A stretch of 32,299 bases of DNA from Planctomycetota bacterium (GCA_016872875.1 VGYW01000033.1:1-32299); one strand, 5' to 3'. Counted from the stretch's first letter, positions 7,908 through 16,092 are shown. Numbers and translations: made by a program. Notes: a model not told the origin generated them from the letters alone.

Positions 7908-9377
7908 ATGAACGCCATTCATCGGTTCTTCAGGCTGGATGAGCGTCGGACCACGGTGGGCACGGAGGTGCGCGCCGGGGTCGTGACGTTCATGACGATG
8001 GCCTACATCATCGTGGTGCAGCCGATGGTGCTGAAGGACGCTGGGATGCCGATCGGCGGGGTGATGCTCGCCACCTGCCTGGCCAGCGCGGCAGGCACGC
8101 TGATGATCGCGCTCCTGGCGAACTACCCCGTGGCCATGGCCCCGTGCATGGGCCACAACTTCTTCTTCGCGTTCGTGGTGGCCACGCATCCGGGGCTGAC
8201 CTGGCAGACTGTGCTGGGGGCAAACTTCGTCTCGGGCTGCCTCTTCGTCGTGCTCTCGCTCGTCGGGTTCCGCGAACGGATCATGAACGCTGTGCCCGAC
8301 AGCTTGAAGTACGCCATCGCAGTGGGCATCGGCCTGCTCATCGCGCTCGTCGGCCTGCGCGGGGCGGGTCTGGTGGTGGAGAACCAGGACGCGACCAGCC
8401 TGACCCTCGGCACGTTCGGCAAGCCGGCAGTGCTCGCGGTCATCGGCCTGGCGCTCACGGCCGGCCTCGTGGCACTCCGTGTGAAGGGGGCCATCCTCAT
8501 TGGCCTCATGGCCACCGCGGTGGTCGGCATGGTGATGGGACTCGTTCAGCCGTGCCACAACCCCGTGAGCATGCCGCCGTGGCACGAGCTGGCACAGACC
8601 GCCCTCAAGCTCGACGTGGCCGGCGCCATGAAGCTCGGGCTCCTCAGCGTCATCTTCACCTTCTTCTTCCTCGACCTCTTCGATGCGATCGGCACGCTGA
8701 TCGGCGTGACTCAGCAGGCTGGCCTGATGGTGGAGGGGCGGCTGCCGAAGGCCCGCGAGGCACTCTTCTCCGATGCCGCGGCCACCGTGGCAGGCACGCT
8801 GCTCGGCACCTCCACGGTGTCGAGCTACATCGAGAGCTCGGCGGGCATCTCCGAGGGCGGGCGCACCGGCCTCGCGAGCGTCGTGACCGCTGGGCTGTTC
8901 ATCCTGGCCATGTTCTTCTCGCCATGCGTGACCATGATCGCGGGCGGGGTGCCGGCCTCTCAGGAGCTCAAGCTCAAAGACTTCGAGGGCAACTGGGTGA
9001 CGGAGCGGCAAGTCGGCGGGCAGCTCATTGAGGAGAGGGCGCCGCTCGAGGCGCCGAAGGGCGAGAAGCTCGCCGTGCGCAGGCCCATGCACCTCAGCCC
9101 GGTCACAGCGCCAACCCTCATCCTCATCGGCTGCTTCATCATGACCGCCGTCGCGCGCATTCCCTGGGGCGACTGGACCGAGGCCGTTCCCTGTTTCTTG
9201 GCGATCCTCATGATGCCGCTGACCATGAACATCACCGAGGGCATCGCGTTCGGCTTCATCGCCTACGCCTTCCTCAAGCTCCTCACGGGCCGCGTCGGCG
9301 AGGCCAGCCCATGGCTCCTCGTCTTCGCCGCGCTGTTCGTCGTCCGCTACGCCTACATTGCAGCTTGCGGGCCGTAA
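7908..9377 (+). CDS. NCS2-family purine (guanine/hypoxanthine) permease
   Basis: A 489-residue polytopic membrane protein of the AzgA/PbuG branch of nucleobase:cation symporters. The N-terminal RTTVGTEVRAGVVTFMTMAYIIVVQP and the signature DLFDAIGTLIGVTQQAGL with LLGTSTVSSYIESSAGISEGGRTGL are diagnostic. Two oddities: the substrate-site segment usually read as APGMGLNAFF is APCMGHNFFF here, and a hydrophilic insert of about 45 residues (near residues 345-395, KLKDFEGNWVTERQ onward) splits the region after FFSPCVTMIAGGVPA. Those changes make the exact substrate uncertain. GGGAG precedes ATG 7908. Confidence 0.85.
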   Translation: MNAIHRFFRLDERRTTVGTEVRAGVVTFMTMAYIIVVQPMVLKDAGMPIGGVMLATCLASAAGTLMIALLANYPVAMAPCMGHNFFFAFVVATHPGLTWQTVLGANFVSGCLFVVLSLVGFRERIMNAVPDSLKYAIAVGIGLLIALVGLRGAGLVVENQDATSLTLGTFGKPAVLAVIGLALTAGLVALRVKGAILIGLMATAVVGMVMGLVQPCHNPVSMPPWHELAQTALKLDVAGAMKLGLLSVIFTFFFLDLFDAIGTLIGVTQQAGLMVEGRLPKAREALFSDAAATVAGTLLGTSTVSSYIESSAGISEGGRTGLASVVTAGLFILAMFFSPCVTMIAGGVPASQELKLKDFEGNWVTERQVGGQLIEERAPLEAPKGEKLAVRRPMHLSPVTAPTLILIGCFIMTAVARIPWGDWTEAVPCFLAILMMPLTMNITEGIAFGFIAYAFLKLLTGRVGEASPWLLVFAALFVVRYAYIAACGP

Positions 9378-9692
9378 CCCAACCCGCATTTCTTCAGATC
9401 GCGAAGCCCCGGAGGTTGATGGGAAACGTCGCTCAATCCGTGCTTCCAGCACGTCTGATAATATCTCTTATGTTTCATGGGTGGCATAGGGCACTGAATC
9501 CGCACCCTCTCTGTTGACGCCGGGCCACGCCTCAGCAAGTGGGTTCGGACATCGAGGCTTGCCTAGCGGACCACGCCCGTAAGTGCTTGGGACCGGATGA
9601 GATGCGTCCACGCCGCCATGTTGAAATCTCCGACGCACCCTTCCGCCGCGTAGAGCCTGCCATCGGGTACGCCGTGAGGCTGTGGGATTTCC
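9378..9692. other. Intergenic gap with no recognised gene
   Basis: The gap lies between a plus-strand gene end and the minus-strand nadE end. One minus-strand frame across about 9555-9710 stays open without a start codon or family match, so a decayed fragment is possible but unsupported. No hairpin-plus-T-tract terminator is seen. Confidence 0.4.
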
Positions 9693-10415
9693 CTACGCTA
9701 TCGTGAAGACCGGGGGCAAGGCGCGCTTGTGTGCGGAGGCGCGCACAAGGGTCGTCACCCGACTCAGCACGTCGGGCGGGACGGTGCCGGTGTCGTTGCG
9801 CTCGATGGCTCGGAGCGCGGCATCGAGCTGGTCGTAGAGAAGGCCCATCTCGCCCTCGTCGGTCTGGCCCGGCCAGAGGCCGGCCGTGGGCGGGCGATCA
9901 AGGATGGGCTGCGGCAGACCGAGCTCGCGGGCGAGCTGGCGGACCTCGCACTTCAGCAGCCCGCCGATGGGCATGAGGTCAACTCCGCCATCTCCGAACT
10001 TGGTGAAGTAGCCGATTGCGATCTCGCTGCGGTTTCCTGCTCCGCACACCAGGTAGCGGCGGCTCGCCGCCAGATAGTAGAGCGCGGTCATGCGCAGCCG
10101 CGGCTTCACGTTCGCCCTCACCAGCGCTGGGGCCTCCGGCAACACCGCGGCGAGCGCCCGGTAGGCTGCCGTGAGGTCAACCTCCACCGTCTCGACCCCG
10201 AACCGCGCGGCCACGAGGCGAGCCAGTTCCGCGTCGAGCGGCGCGCTCTCGCACGGCAGGATGGCCCCCAGCACCCCTCCTGGCAGCGCCCGCGCCGCCA
10301 GACCCGCCACCACCGACGAGTCGACACCCCCGCTCAGCCCGACCACGACCCCCTTCGCGCCCGCCTCCGCCACCACATTGCGAATCCACGCCCCAATCTC
10401 ATCCGCCAGCGCCAT
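9693..10415 (-). CDS. nadE: Ammonia-dependent NAD+ synthetase
   Basis: Catalyses the last step of NAD synthesis, amidation of nicotinate adenine dinucleotide via an adenylate. The 240-residue protein carries the N-type ATP pyrophosphatase P-loop GLSGGVDSSVVAGL (about residues 26-39), the GAGNRSEIAIGYFTKFGDGGVDLMPIG core and the late PPTAGLWPGQTDEGEMG motif. There is no glutaminase (nitrilase) domain, so free ammonia is the expected nitrogen donor. The start at 10415 follows GAGGGA on the minus strand. SWE-6 lies directly upstream. Confidence 0.92.
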   Translation of the reverse strand: MALADEIGAWIRNVVAEAGAKGVVVGLSGGVDSSVVAGLAARALPGGVLGAILPCESAPLDAELARLVAARFGVETVEVDLTAAYRALAAVLPEAPALVRANVKPRLRMTALYYLAASRRYLVCGAGNRSEIAIGYFTKFGDGGVDLMPIGGLLKCEVRQLARELGLPQPILDRPPTAGLWPGQTDEGEMGLLYDQLDAALRAIERNDTGTVPPDVLSRVTTLVRASAHKRALPPVFTIA

Positions 10416-10439
10416 CTCGCGTCCCTCATCCCCCCGTTT

Positions 10440-10469
10440 CCTAACCCGAACACCTAACCCCCAACACCC
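10440..10469. repeat. Short-word element SWE-6: CTAACAC type, single arm
   Basis: Four degenerate 7-nt words of the CTAACMC/CCAACAC kind, upstream of nadE. On the minus strand the word is GTGTTAG-like, the same family as SWE-18 at the right end of the window. Confidence 0.65.
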
Positions 10470-10634
10470 TTCCTCTCCTCTCCCCTGCCCTGCCCCGCCG
10501 AAATGTACCAGAAGCCCGCGCCCCGCGCAACCGGCTGGTGCGGTGTTGCGCGTGCGTCAGCCTGTTGGACTGCGGCGGCTCGACGCCGCTGTGGATGCTC
10601 CCACTGTTTCGCGGGCAGGCGGTTCTCGCGGGCC
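10470..10634. other. Spacer between nadE and the Gfo/Idh gene
   Basis: A pyrimidine-rich tract (10470-10500) precedes a GC-rich segment containing GCGGCGGCTCGACGCCGC (10572-10589), an imperfect hairpin that looks like another dispersed intergenic repeat. No gene is seen. Confidence 0.4.
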
Positions 10635-11771
10635 TCACACGCTTTCCCAGCCTCCGCTTTTCGCGGAGCGCTGGGCGGCGGACATGATGCGCTGCGCGGC
10701 GAGGCCATCGCTGAAGCCGGGCCTGGCGGGGCGGCCCTCGACGACGCAGGTGACGAAGCTGTGCAGGCAGGCGATGTGGGCGCGCATCCAGCCGACCGCG
10801 TTCTTCGGGCCAGGCAGCACCGCAGGCCTGGGATAGCGCTGAACCGTCTCGATGGCCTTGAAGCCCCGGTTGCCCCCATGCGGCCCAGTGGCCTCGCGGT
10901 GGTCGTAGGCCCAGAGCCAGTTGGGGTCCATGAGGTTGAAGCGGAGGGCGCCCTTGTCGCCGTGGAGCTCAAAGCGGAGCTCGTCGTTGGTGCCCGTGGC
11001 GAGGCGGGAGGATTCGATGGTGCCGAGTGCGCCGCCCGCGAGCTCGACCCGCATGAGCGCGAGGTCGTCAACATCCACCACTCCCCTCCCCCCTTTGCCG
11101 TCGGGACGCTCGGTAATGAAAGTCTTGAGCGTGGCGCTGACGCGCGTGATTTCGCCTGCGAGGTGGCGCATGAGGTCAATGATGTGCGAGCCGAGGTCGA
11201 AGAGCGCGCCGCCGCCTGAGGCCGCGGCGTCGAGTCGCCACGAAATCGGCCTATCCGCCTCCACGTAGCCCGCGTGCAGGTAGGCCGCGCGGTAGCTGAA
11301 GAGGCGCCCCACGAAGCCGTCGTCCATCAGCTCCTTCGCCCGAAGCGTGGCGGGCAGGAAGCGGTACTGGAAGGTCATCTGGTGCCTTGAGTCAGGAGCC
11401 TTCTCCGCCGCGGCGGCGATTGCCTCGGCGTCGGCGAGGCTCGCGGCGAGCGGCTTGTCGCAATAGACGTGTTTGCCCGCTTCGAGTGCGGCGACGCAGG
11501 CCTCGCGGTGCGCAGCGTTGGGGGTGCAGACGTGGACGATGTCCACACGCGGGTCGTCAATCACCTGGCGGAAGTCGGTTGTGGCGCGTTCGTAGCCCCC
11601 CTGCCCTGCCGCCTTGCGGGCCGTCTCCTCGTGCGCCGTGCAGACGGCCTCGAGGCGGAAGCGTGCGGGCGGCGGGTCGTAGAGGAAGGGCAGGCTGTGG
11701 TAGGCGTAGGTGTGCATCCGGCCCATGAACCCGTAGCCGATCATCCCGACGCCCAGTTCTCGAAGAGCCAT
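10635..11771 (-). CDS. Gfo/Idh/MocA-family NAD(P)-dependent oxidoreductase
   Basis: ATG 11771 is chosen because AGGGG lies upstream and a good promoter precedes it; the open frame back to 12158 is translated repeat. The 378-residue product has an N-terminal Rossmann fold with GMIGYGFMGRMH (9-20), the CTPNAAHRE helix and the family Lys motif in YCDKPLA (Lys106). The C-terminal alpha/beta domain includes DLGSHIIDLMRHL, whose His/Asp region is part of the catalytic site in relatives. Sugar or cyclitol oxidation is typical, but the substrate cannot be assigned. Such genes are abundant in planctomycetes. Confidence 0.88.
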   Translation of the reverse strand: MALRELGVGMIGYGFMGRMHTYAYHSLPFLYDPPPARFRLEAVCTAHEETARKAAGQGGYERATTDFRQVIDDPRVDIVHVCTPNAAHREACVAALEAGKHVYCDKPLAASLADAEAIAAAAEKAPDSRHQMTFQYRFLPATLRAKELMDDGFVGRLFSYRAAYLHAGYVEADRPISWRLDAAASGGGALFDLGSHIIDLMRHLAGEITRVSATLKTFITERPDGKGGRGVVDVDDLALMRVELAGGALGTIESSRLATGTNDELRFELHGDKGALRFNLMDPNWLWAYDHREATGPHGGNRGFKAIETVQRYPRPAVLPGPKNAVGWMRAHIACLHSFVTCVVEGRPARPGFSDGLAAQRIMSAAQRSAKSGGWESV

Positions 11772-11801
11772 TGAGAACACCCCTTTCCGATAGGCGGGCA
11801 C

Positions 11802-11830
11802 ATTATACCTGTGCGCCGCCCGGTCTTCAA
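11802..11830 (-). promoter_or_regulatory. Sigma-70 promoter of the Gfo/Idh gene
   Basis: On the minus strand, TTGAAG (11830-11825), a 17-nt spacer and TATAAT (11807-11802). The -35 box directly abuts SWE-7, which begins at 11831. Confidence 0.7.
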
Positions 11831-11862
11831 TGACGCGTGACCTGTGATGCGTGACGCGTGAG
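11831..11862. repeat. Short-word element SWE-7: TGACGCG, single arm
   Basis: Four 7-nt words (TGACGCG, TGACCTG, TGATGCG, TGACGCG) and a partial one. It touches the -35 box of the Gfo/Idh promoter on one side and SWE-8 on the other, so two elements with different words are concatenated. Confidence 0.85.
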
Positions 11863-11865
11863 AGG

Positions 11866-11979
11866 AAGGGACCTAAGGAACCAAAGGGACATAAGGGACA
11901 GAAGCTCTCGCCCTGCGCGGCACCTCTGTTCTGGGATTCTCTATCCCTTAGGTCCCTTTGGTCCCTTATGTCCCTTCTG
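11866..11979. repeat. Short-word element SWE-8: AAGGGACNN palindrome
   Basis: The 9-nt word AAGGGA plus a variable triplet occurs four times in the left arm (11866-11904) and four times in reverse complement in the right arm (11944-11979), around a 39-nt loop. The triplets in the left arm are CCT, CCA, CAT, CAG. In the right arm, reading along the plus strand, their complements AGG, TGG, ATG, CTG come in the same order, not mirror order. Confidence 0.9.
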
Positions 11980-12136
11980 CCCCAGGGGGAGCGGGGCGCA
12001 GTAACGGACTTGCACGCGCCACCGAACGTCACCCCATTGCCTCCACCGAACGCATCTCGCTGGGACGATGGCTGGTAGCCACTCCGCGGCCTCACCCGCC
12101 ATCCTCCACGAGGGCGCGACCTCAGCGTCTGCCTTC

Positions 12137-12838
12137 CGTCGAGCCCGAGCGGGGGCACTTGGCCGGAACAGGGCCGCCTGCGGGCACGGAGATAATTGCA
12201 GAGTCATATGACTCTGCAATTATCTTCTCAAGCCCCCATGCCGGCCAGCGCGCGGCGTGCACGCCGGCGGCCCGTCGTCGAGCCCGACCGGGGGGCACTT
12301 GGCCGGAACAGGGCCGCCTGATGGCACGGAGATAATTGCAGAGTCATATGACTCTGCAACTATCTTCTCAAGCCCCCATGCCGGCCAGCGCGCGGCATGC
12401 AGGCCGGTGGCCCATCGTCGAGCCCGAGCGGGGGCACTTGGCCGGAACATGGCCGCCTGATGGCACGGAGATAATTGCAGAGTCATATGACTCTGCGACT
12501 ATCTTCTCAAGCCCCCATGCCGGCCAGCGCGCGGCATGCAGGCCGGTGGCCCATCGTCGAGCCCGAGCGGGGGCACTTGGCCGGAACATGGCCGCCTGCC
12601 CGCACGGAGATGATTGCAGAGTCATATGACTCTGCAATTGTCTTTTCAAGCCCCCATGCCGGCCGGTGCGCGGCATGCACGCCGGCGGCCCGTCGCTGAG
12701 CCCGAGCGGGGGCACTTGGCCGAAACAGGGCCGCCTGACGGCACGGAGATAATTGCAGAGTCATATGACTCTGCAATTATCCTCTCAAGCCCCCATGCCG
12801 GCCAGCGCGCGGCATGCACGCCGGTGGCCCATCGTCGA
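12137..12838. repeat. Tandem array of five ~139-bp units, each with a 34-36-bp palindrome
   Basis: Five units with periods of 140, 139, 139 and 139 bp. Each is centred on the perfect 20-bp palindrome GCAGAGTCATATGACTCTGC, which in unit 1 extends to a perfect 36-bp palindrome (12190-12225). The other copies are at 12330, 12469, 12608 and 12747, with few changes, nearly all in the outer right half. Flanking blocks GGGGGC, TGGCCGG and GGGCCGCC on the left recur as reverse complements on the right in the same left-to-right order. Open frames across the array are repeat read-through. It lies between two divergent genes. Confidence 0.95.
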
Positions 12839-12886
12839 AAGCGGGCCTTACCTGGCGCAGCAGTTCCGACGCGGAGGCTTCCCTCC

Positions 12887-12916
12887 TTGCGGCACTGGGC
12901 AAGGCGGGGGTATGAT
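12887..12916 (+). promoter_or_regulatory. Weak candidate promoter before the membrane protein
   Basis: TTGCGG (12887-12892), an 18-nt spacer and TATGAT (12911-12916). The -10 box overlaps the first possible ATG (12912), so if real the true start is probably a downstream in-frame GTG such as 12924 or 12933. Confidence 0.3.
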
Positions 12917-14504
12917 AGTGGGCGTGTCCGAAGTGGTCCGCCCCTCTGGGGCGGCGCGAATCCGCCTCGGAGAGGCGGGCTACGTATCGAGGGCTTCGGA
13001 AATCGGCACTCCGCACTCCCCACTGCGTATTCTCCTCGCAGGGCTGGCCCTGGCGCTCTGCTTTGGCCTCGCCGTCACAAAGGCGTCGTCGTACGACACG
13101 TGGGTCCATCTTTCGCTCGGGCGCTGGATGGCGGAGCACCGGCGCCAGCCACTCCACAACGAGCTCTCCTACACGCAGCCCGAGCGGCCCACGCCCGACC
13201 ACCAGTGGCTCTTCCAGGCGGGGCTGTACCAGCTTTGGCGCCTCGCGGGGATTGACGGGGCGACGCTCGTGAAGGCTGGCATAGTCGCCGCGGCGTTCGG
13301 CCTCGCGCTCGCCACGGCGCGGCGGAAGGGGGCCGACCTCGCCGTTGCGGCGGTTGTGGTGGTCCTCGCGGCCGGCGCGGCGCGCTTCCGTTTCACGCTC
13401 CGGCCGCAGGTCGTCGCCCTCCTGCTGGCGAGCGTCTACCTGTGGCTCCTCGAACGCTGGCGGGGCGGAGGCTCGCGCGGCCTGCTCCTCCTGCTCCCCC
13501 TCCAGGTGCTCTGGGCGAATGTTCACGGCAGCGCCCTCATCGGCTGCGGCTTGGCGATCGGCTACGCCGCCGCTGAAAGCATCCGCCACCATTTCGGATT
13601 TCGGATTTCGGATTTCGGATTGAAATCGGGAATCGGGAATCGGAAATCGGAGATGGTCTGGCTTTGGCTAGCGGCCCTCGCCCTCATCCCTCTCACCATG
13701 CTCAACCCCCACGGCGCCGGCGTCCTCAGCCTCCCCTTCACCCACGCGGCCAAACAGGTCAGTTGGGGGCTGAAGGAGCTTCTCCAGGACCGCGCGGCGG
13801 TGGCCTGGGCGGACATTGGCGGCCGCCACGTCTGCTTCGCAATCCTGGCGGCCATCGGCGCCGCATCGCTGGTAGGCTCGTTGGTGCGCAGGGACGTGAC
13901 GGAGCTGGGCCTCTTCGCTGGCACGCTGGCCGCCGCGGCCTACTCGGAGCGGTTCATTGATCTCTTCGCGCTAGCGTCGGCGCCGGTCGCGGCGCGGAAC
14001 CTGACGGCCCTGCTGCGCAAGCCGCTCGCCGGGATTGCTCCCCACATTCTTGCGTGCCTCGGCACGGTGGCCATGCTCGGCATCGCGGCGCTGGCGAAGG
14101 TGTCGAGCGACCGCGACGTTCCCTTCGGCCTCGGCGTGGCCGAGGGGCTTTTCCCGGAACAGGAGCTCGCGTTCATCCAGGCGCACTACCCCACGGGCAA
14201 CCTCTTCAACGAGTTCGAGCACGGCGGCTACATCTGTTGGCGGACGCGGCGGGCGGTGTTCCTGGACAGCCGCGGTGAGCTCGCCTACGACATGGCGTTC
14301 ATTCGGACCTATGTGGATGCCTGGGAATCGCGGGAGCGCTGGCGCGAACTGGTGGAGCGGTACGACCTGGCGGTGGCCCTTGTTGCCCGCCGCCCCCTTC
14401 AAGCCGTCGTCCGCGCGGATGGTCAGTGGGAGCAGGTGCTTCAGGGTCCCGTCTGCGCGGTCTTCATCCGTAAGCCGTCAACCGCAGCCAACCACCACCC
14501 CTGA
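12912..14504 (+). CDS. Polytopic membrane protein, possibly GT-C glycosyltransferase-like
   Basis: About 530 residues with roughly ten hydrophobic helices. The first loop after helix 1 carries SSYDTWVHLSLGRWMAEH and SYTQPERPTPDHQWLFQAG. This D-W-H-L-G and SYT-DHQWLFQ pattern is seen in large membrane proteins related to Dol-P-mannose-type (GT-C) glycosyltransferases. The C-terminal soluble part has GNLFNEFEHGGY and AVFLDSRGE. A sugar-transfer role is inference. The start is uncertain (12912, or GTG at 12918, 12924 or 12933); everything upstream is tandem array. About 21 residues in the middle (FGFRISDFGLKSG onward) are encoded by inserted SWE-9. Confidence 0.7.
   Translation: MIVGVSEVVRPSGAARIRLGEAGYVSRASEIGTPHSPLRILLAGLALALCFGLAVTKASSYDTWVHLSLGRWMAEHRRQPLHNELSYTQPERPTPDHQWLFQAGLYQLWRLAGIDGATLVKAGIVAAAFGLALATARRKGADLAVAAVVVVLAAGAARFRFTLRPQVVALLLASVYLWLLERWRGGGSRGLLLLLPLQVLWANVHGSALIGCGLAIGYAAAESIRHHFGFRISDFGLKSGIGNRKSEMVWLWLAALALIPLTMLNPHGAGVLSLPFTHAAKQVSWGLKELLQDRAAVAWADIGGRHVCFAILAAIGAASLVGSLVRRDVTELGLFAGTLAAAAYSERFIDLFALASAPVAARNLTALLRKPLAGIAPHILACLGTVAMLGIAALAKVSSDRDVPFGLGVAEGLFPEQELAFIQAHYPTGNLFNEFEHGGYICWRTRRAVFLDSRGELAYDMAFIRTYVDAWESRERWRELVERYDLAVALVARRPLQAVVRADGQWEQVLQGPVCAVFIRKPSTAANHHP
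13591..13652. repeat. Short-word element SWE-9 inside the membrane protein gene
   Basis: Four ATTTCGG words followed, after GATTGAAATC, by four words of the AATCGGG/AAATCGG kind. It is in frame, adds about 21 residues between two hydrophobic helices, and its left word is the exact reverse complement of the GAAATCC word in SWE-15 (inside obg). The junction GATTGAAATCG is shared with SWE-10. Confidence 0.9.
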
Positions 14505-14553
14505 GGCGCGGCGCCGGATGTCGTGCAACAGGCTCTCGCATGCTGTTGAACTG

Positions 14554-14581
14554 TTGACTTTCGGGCCGCGCGCGGTATGAT
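14554..14581 (+). promoter_or_regulatory. Promoter of the radical SAM gene
   Basis: TTGACT (14554-14559), a 16-nt spacer and TATGAT (14576-14581), followed by AGGAG (14588-14592) and ATG 14599. The transcript leader would be very short. Confidence 0.55.
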
Positions 14582-14598
14582 GAGCGCAGGAGCTGGAT

Positions 14599-16077
14599 AT
14601 GGCCAAAGTGTTGCTCATCAACCCGCCCGCCGAGCAGACGCTCGTGGGGAACAATCCGAAGTTCCTCGATGAGGAGCGGGGCTATAATCCGCCCCTCGGG
14701 CTCCTCTATCTCGCAGCAATGCTCGAAGAGCGCTCGGAGCACCAGGTGTGCGTGATTGACGCCCAGGCCGAGGAGCTCTCCTACGGTGCCCTCGCGGAGC
14801 ACGTGGCGGGCGAGGCCCCCGACCTCGTGGGCATCACGGCCATGACCTTCACCCTCCTCGACGTGGTGGGTACGGTCGGCGTCGTGCGGCAAGCCGCGCC
14901 CCAGGCGAGGGTCGTCCTCGGCGGGCCACACGTCCACCTCTATCCCCGCCAGAGCGTGGCGCTGCCCGGAGTTGACTTCGGGATCGTGGGCGAGGGGGAA
15001 TATGCAATCGTGGCGCTGGCGGACCGGCTCCACGAGCCGAAGCGGTGGCCTGAGGTGCCGGGGCTTGCCTACCACGCGGATTGCCAATTGCCGATTGCCG
15101 ATTGCCGATTGAAATCGCAAATCGCAGATCGCAAATCGCAAATCGTCGTGAACGAGGCGCCAGGCTTCATCGAGGCCCTCGATGCCCTCCCCTTCCCCGC
15201 CCGCGACCTTGTGCCCTTCCGCCGCTACAGCTCGGTGCTGGCGAAGCGGCAGCCGATAACAACGATGTTCACGAGCCGCGGCTGCCCCTATCGCTGCACC
15301 TTCTGCGACCGCCCGCACCTCGGCAAGAAGTTCCGCGCTCACTCCCCGAAATACGTGGTGGACGAGATGCAGTCCTGCGTCGAGATGGGCATCCAGGAGT
15401 TCCTCCTCTACGACGACACCTTCACCGTCCGCCGCCAGCGCGTGCTCGACATCTGCGCGGAAGTCCAGCGGCGCGGACTCGACATCGGCTGGGACATCCG
15501 CGCCCGCGTGGACACGGTGGACGAGGAGATGCTGGCCGCCCTCCGCGCCGCAGGCTGCGAGCGCATCCACTACGGCGTCGAGGCGGGCGACGACCATTTC
15601 ATGCAAGTTCTCAACAAAGGCATCACAGTCGAGGACGCCCGCAAGGCATTTCGCCTCACCAAGCGGGCCGGCATCTCCACCCTCGCCTACTTCATGATCG
15701 GCATCCCCGGCCAGACCGAGGCCGACGTGAGGAACACCTTTCGCCTCGCCCGCCAACTCGACCCCGACGTCGTCCACATCACCATCCTCACCCCCTTCCC
15801 TGGCACCGAAATCTACCGCCAGGCATTGGAGCAAGGCGTCTACACGAGCGACCACTGGCTCGACTTCGCCCGCGAGCCCCAGGAGGGCTTCCAGCCCCTC
15901 TACTGGACGAAGGAGCTTGGCCGCGAGCGGCTCGAGGAACTCCTCGTCGCCGCCTACAAGAACTTCTACGTTCGTCCCCGTTACATCCTGCGCCAGCTCC
16001 TCAAGTGCCGCTCCTGGCGCGAGCTGACGACCAAGGTCAAGGCCGGCCTGCGCGTGGCGTTCCTGCGCGGGCGTTGA
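14599..16077 (+). CDS. B12-binding radical SAM protein
   Basis: The 492-residue protein begins with a cobalamin-binding Rossmann-type domain (about 1-145; LLINPPAEQ, VCVIDAQAEEL, GITAMTFTLLDVV, VVLGGPHVHLYP). A radical SAM barrel follows, with the 4Fe-4S motif SRGCPYRCTFC (Cys229, Cys233, Cys236) and then YGVEAGDD and FMIGIPGQTEADV. This is the BchE/P-methylase-like group, which carries out methylations, cyclisations or rearrangements on varied substrates; the substrate here is unknown. The linker turn at residues 161-182, normally a short GLAYR-DG-VVN hairpin, is replaced by residues encoded by SWE-10. AGGAG precedes ATG 14599. Confidence 0.85.
   Translation: MAKVLLINPPAEQTLVGNNPKFLDEERGYNPPLGLLYLAAMLEERSEHQVCVIDAQAEELSYGALAEHVAGEAPDLVGITAMTFTLLDVVGTVGVVRQAAPQARVVLGGPHVHLYPRQSVALPGVDFGIVGEGEYAIVALADRLHEPKRWPEVPGLAYHADCQLPIADCRLKSQIADRKSQIVVNEAPGFIEALDALPFPARDLVPFRRYSSVLAKRQPITTMFTSRGCPYRCTFCDRPHLGKKFRAHSPKYVVDEMQSCVEMGIQEFLLYDDTFTVRRQRVLDICAEVQRRGLDIGWDIRARVDTVDEEMLAALRAAGCERIHYGVEAGDDHFMQVLNKGITVEDARKAFRLTKRAGISTLAYFMIGIPGQTEADVRNTFRLARQLDPDVVHITILTPFPGTEIYRQALEQGVYTSDHWLDFAREPQEGFQPLYWTKELGRERLEELLVAAYKNFYVRPRYILRQLLKCRSWRELTTKVKAGLRVAFLRGR
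15079..15145. repeat. Short-word element SWE-10 inside the radical SAM gene
   Basis: Four GATTGCC words (second copy AATTGCC), the junction GATTGAAATCG, then four ATCGCAA words (second copy ATCGCAG). It is in frame and codes for ADCQLPIADCRLKSQIADRK-like residues in the interdomain turn, well clear of the iron-sulfur cysteines. Confidence 0.9.
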
Positions 16078-16092
16078 TGGAGGGTGAAACCC

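Noticed and set aside
7719..9452. 577-codon minus-strand frame opposite the purine permease
   Set aside because: A His/Asp/Arg-rich shadow caused by high GC at third positions of the permease gene; no ribosome binding site or motif.
12336..12776. Open frames of 67-115 codons on both strands in the 12.2-12.8 kb array
   Set aside because: They repeat every ~139 bp, all start inside the palindrome (MQSHMTLQL) and have no family resemblance; they are translations of the tandem repeat.
12137..12838. CRISPR array
   Set aside because: The period is ~139 bp, the supposed spacers are nearly identical between units, and no cas gene is present.
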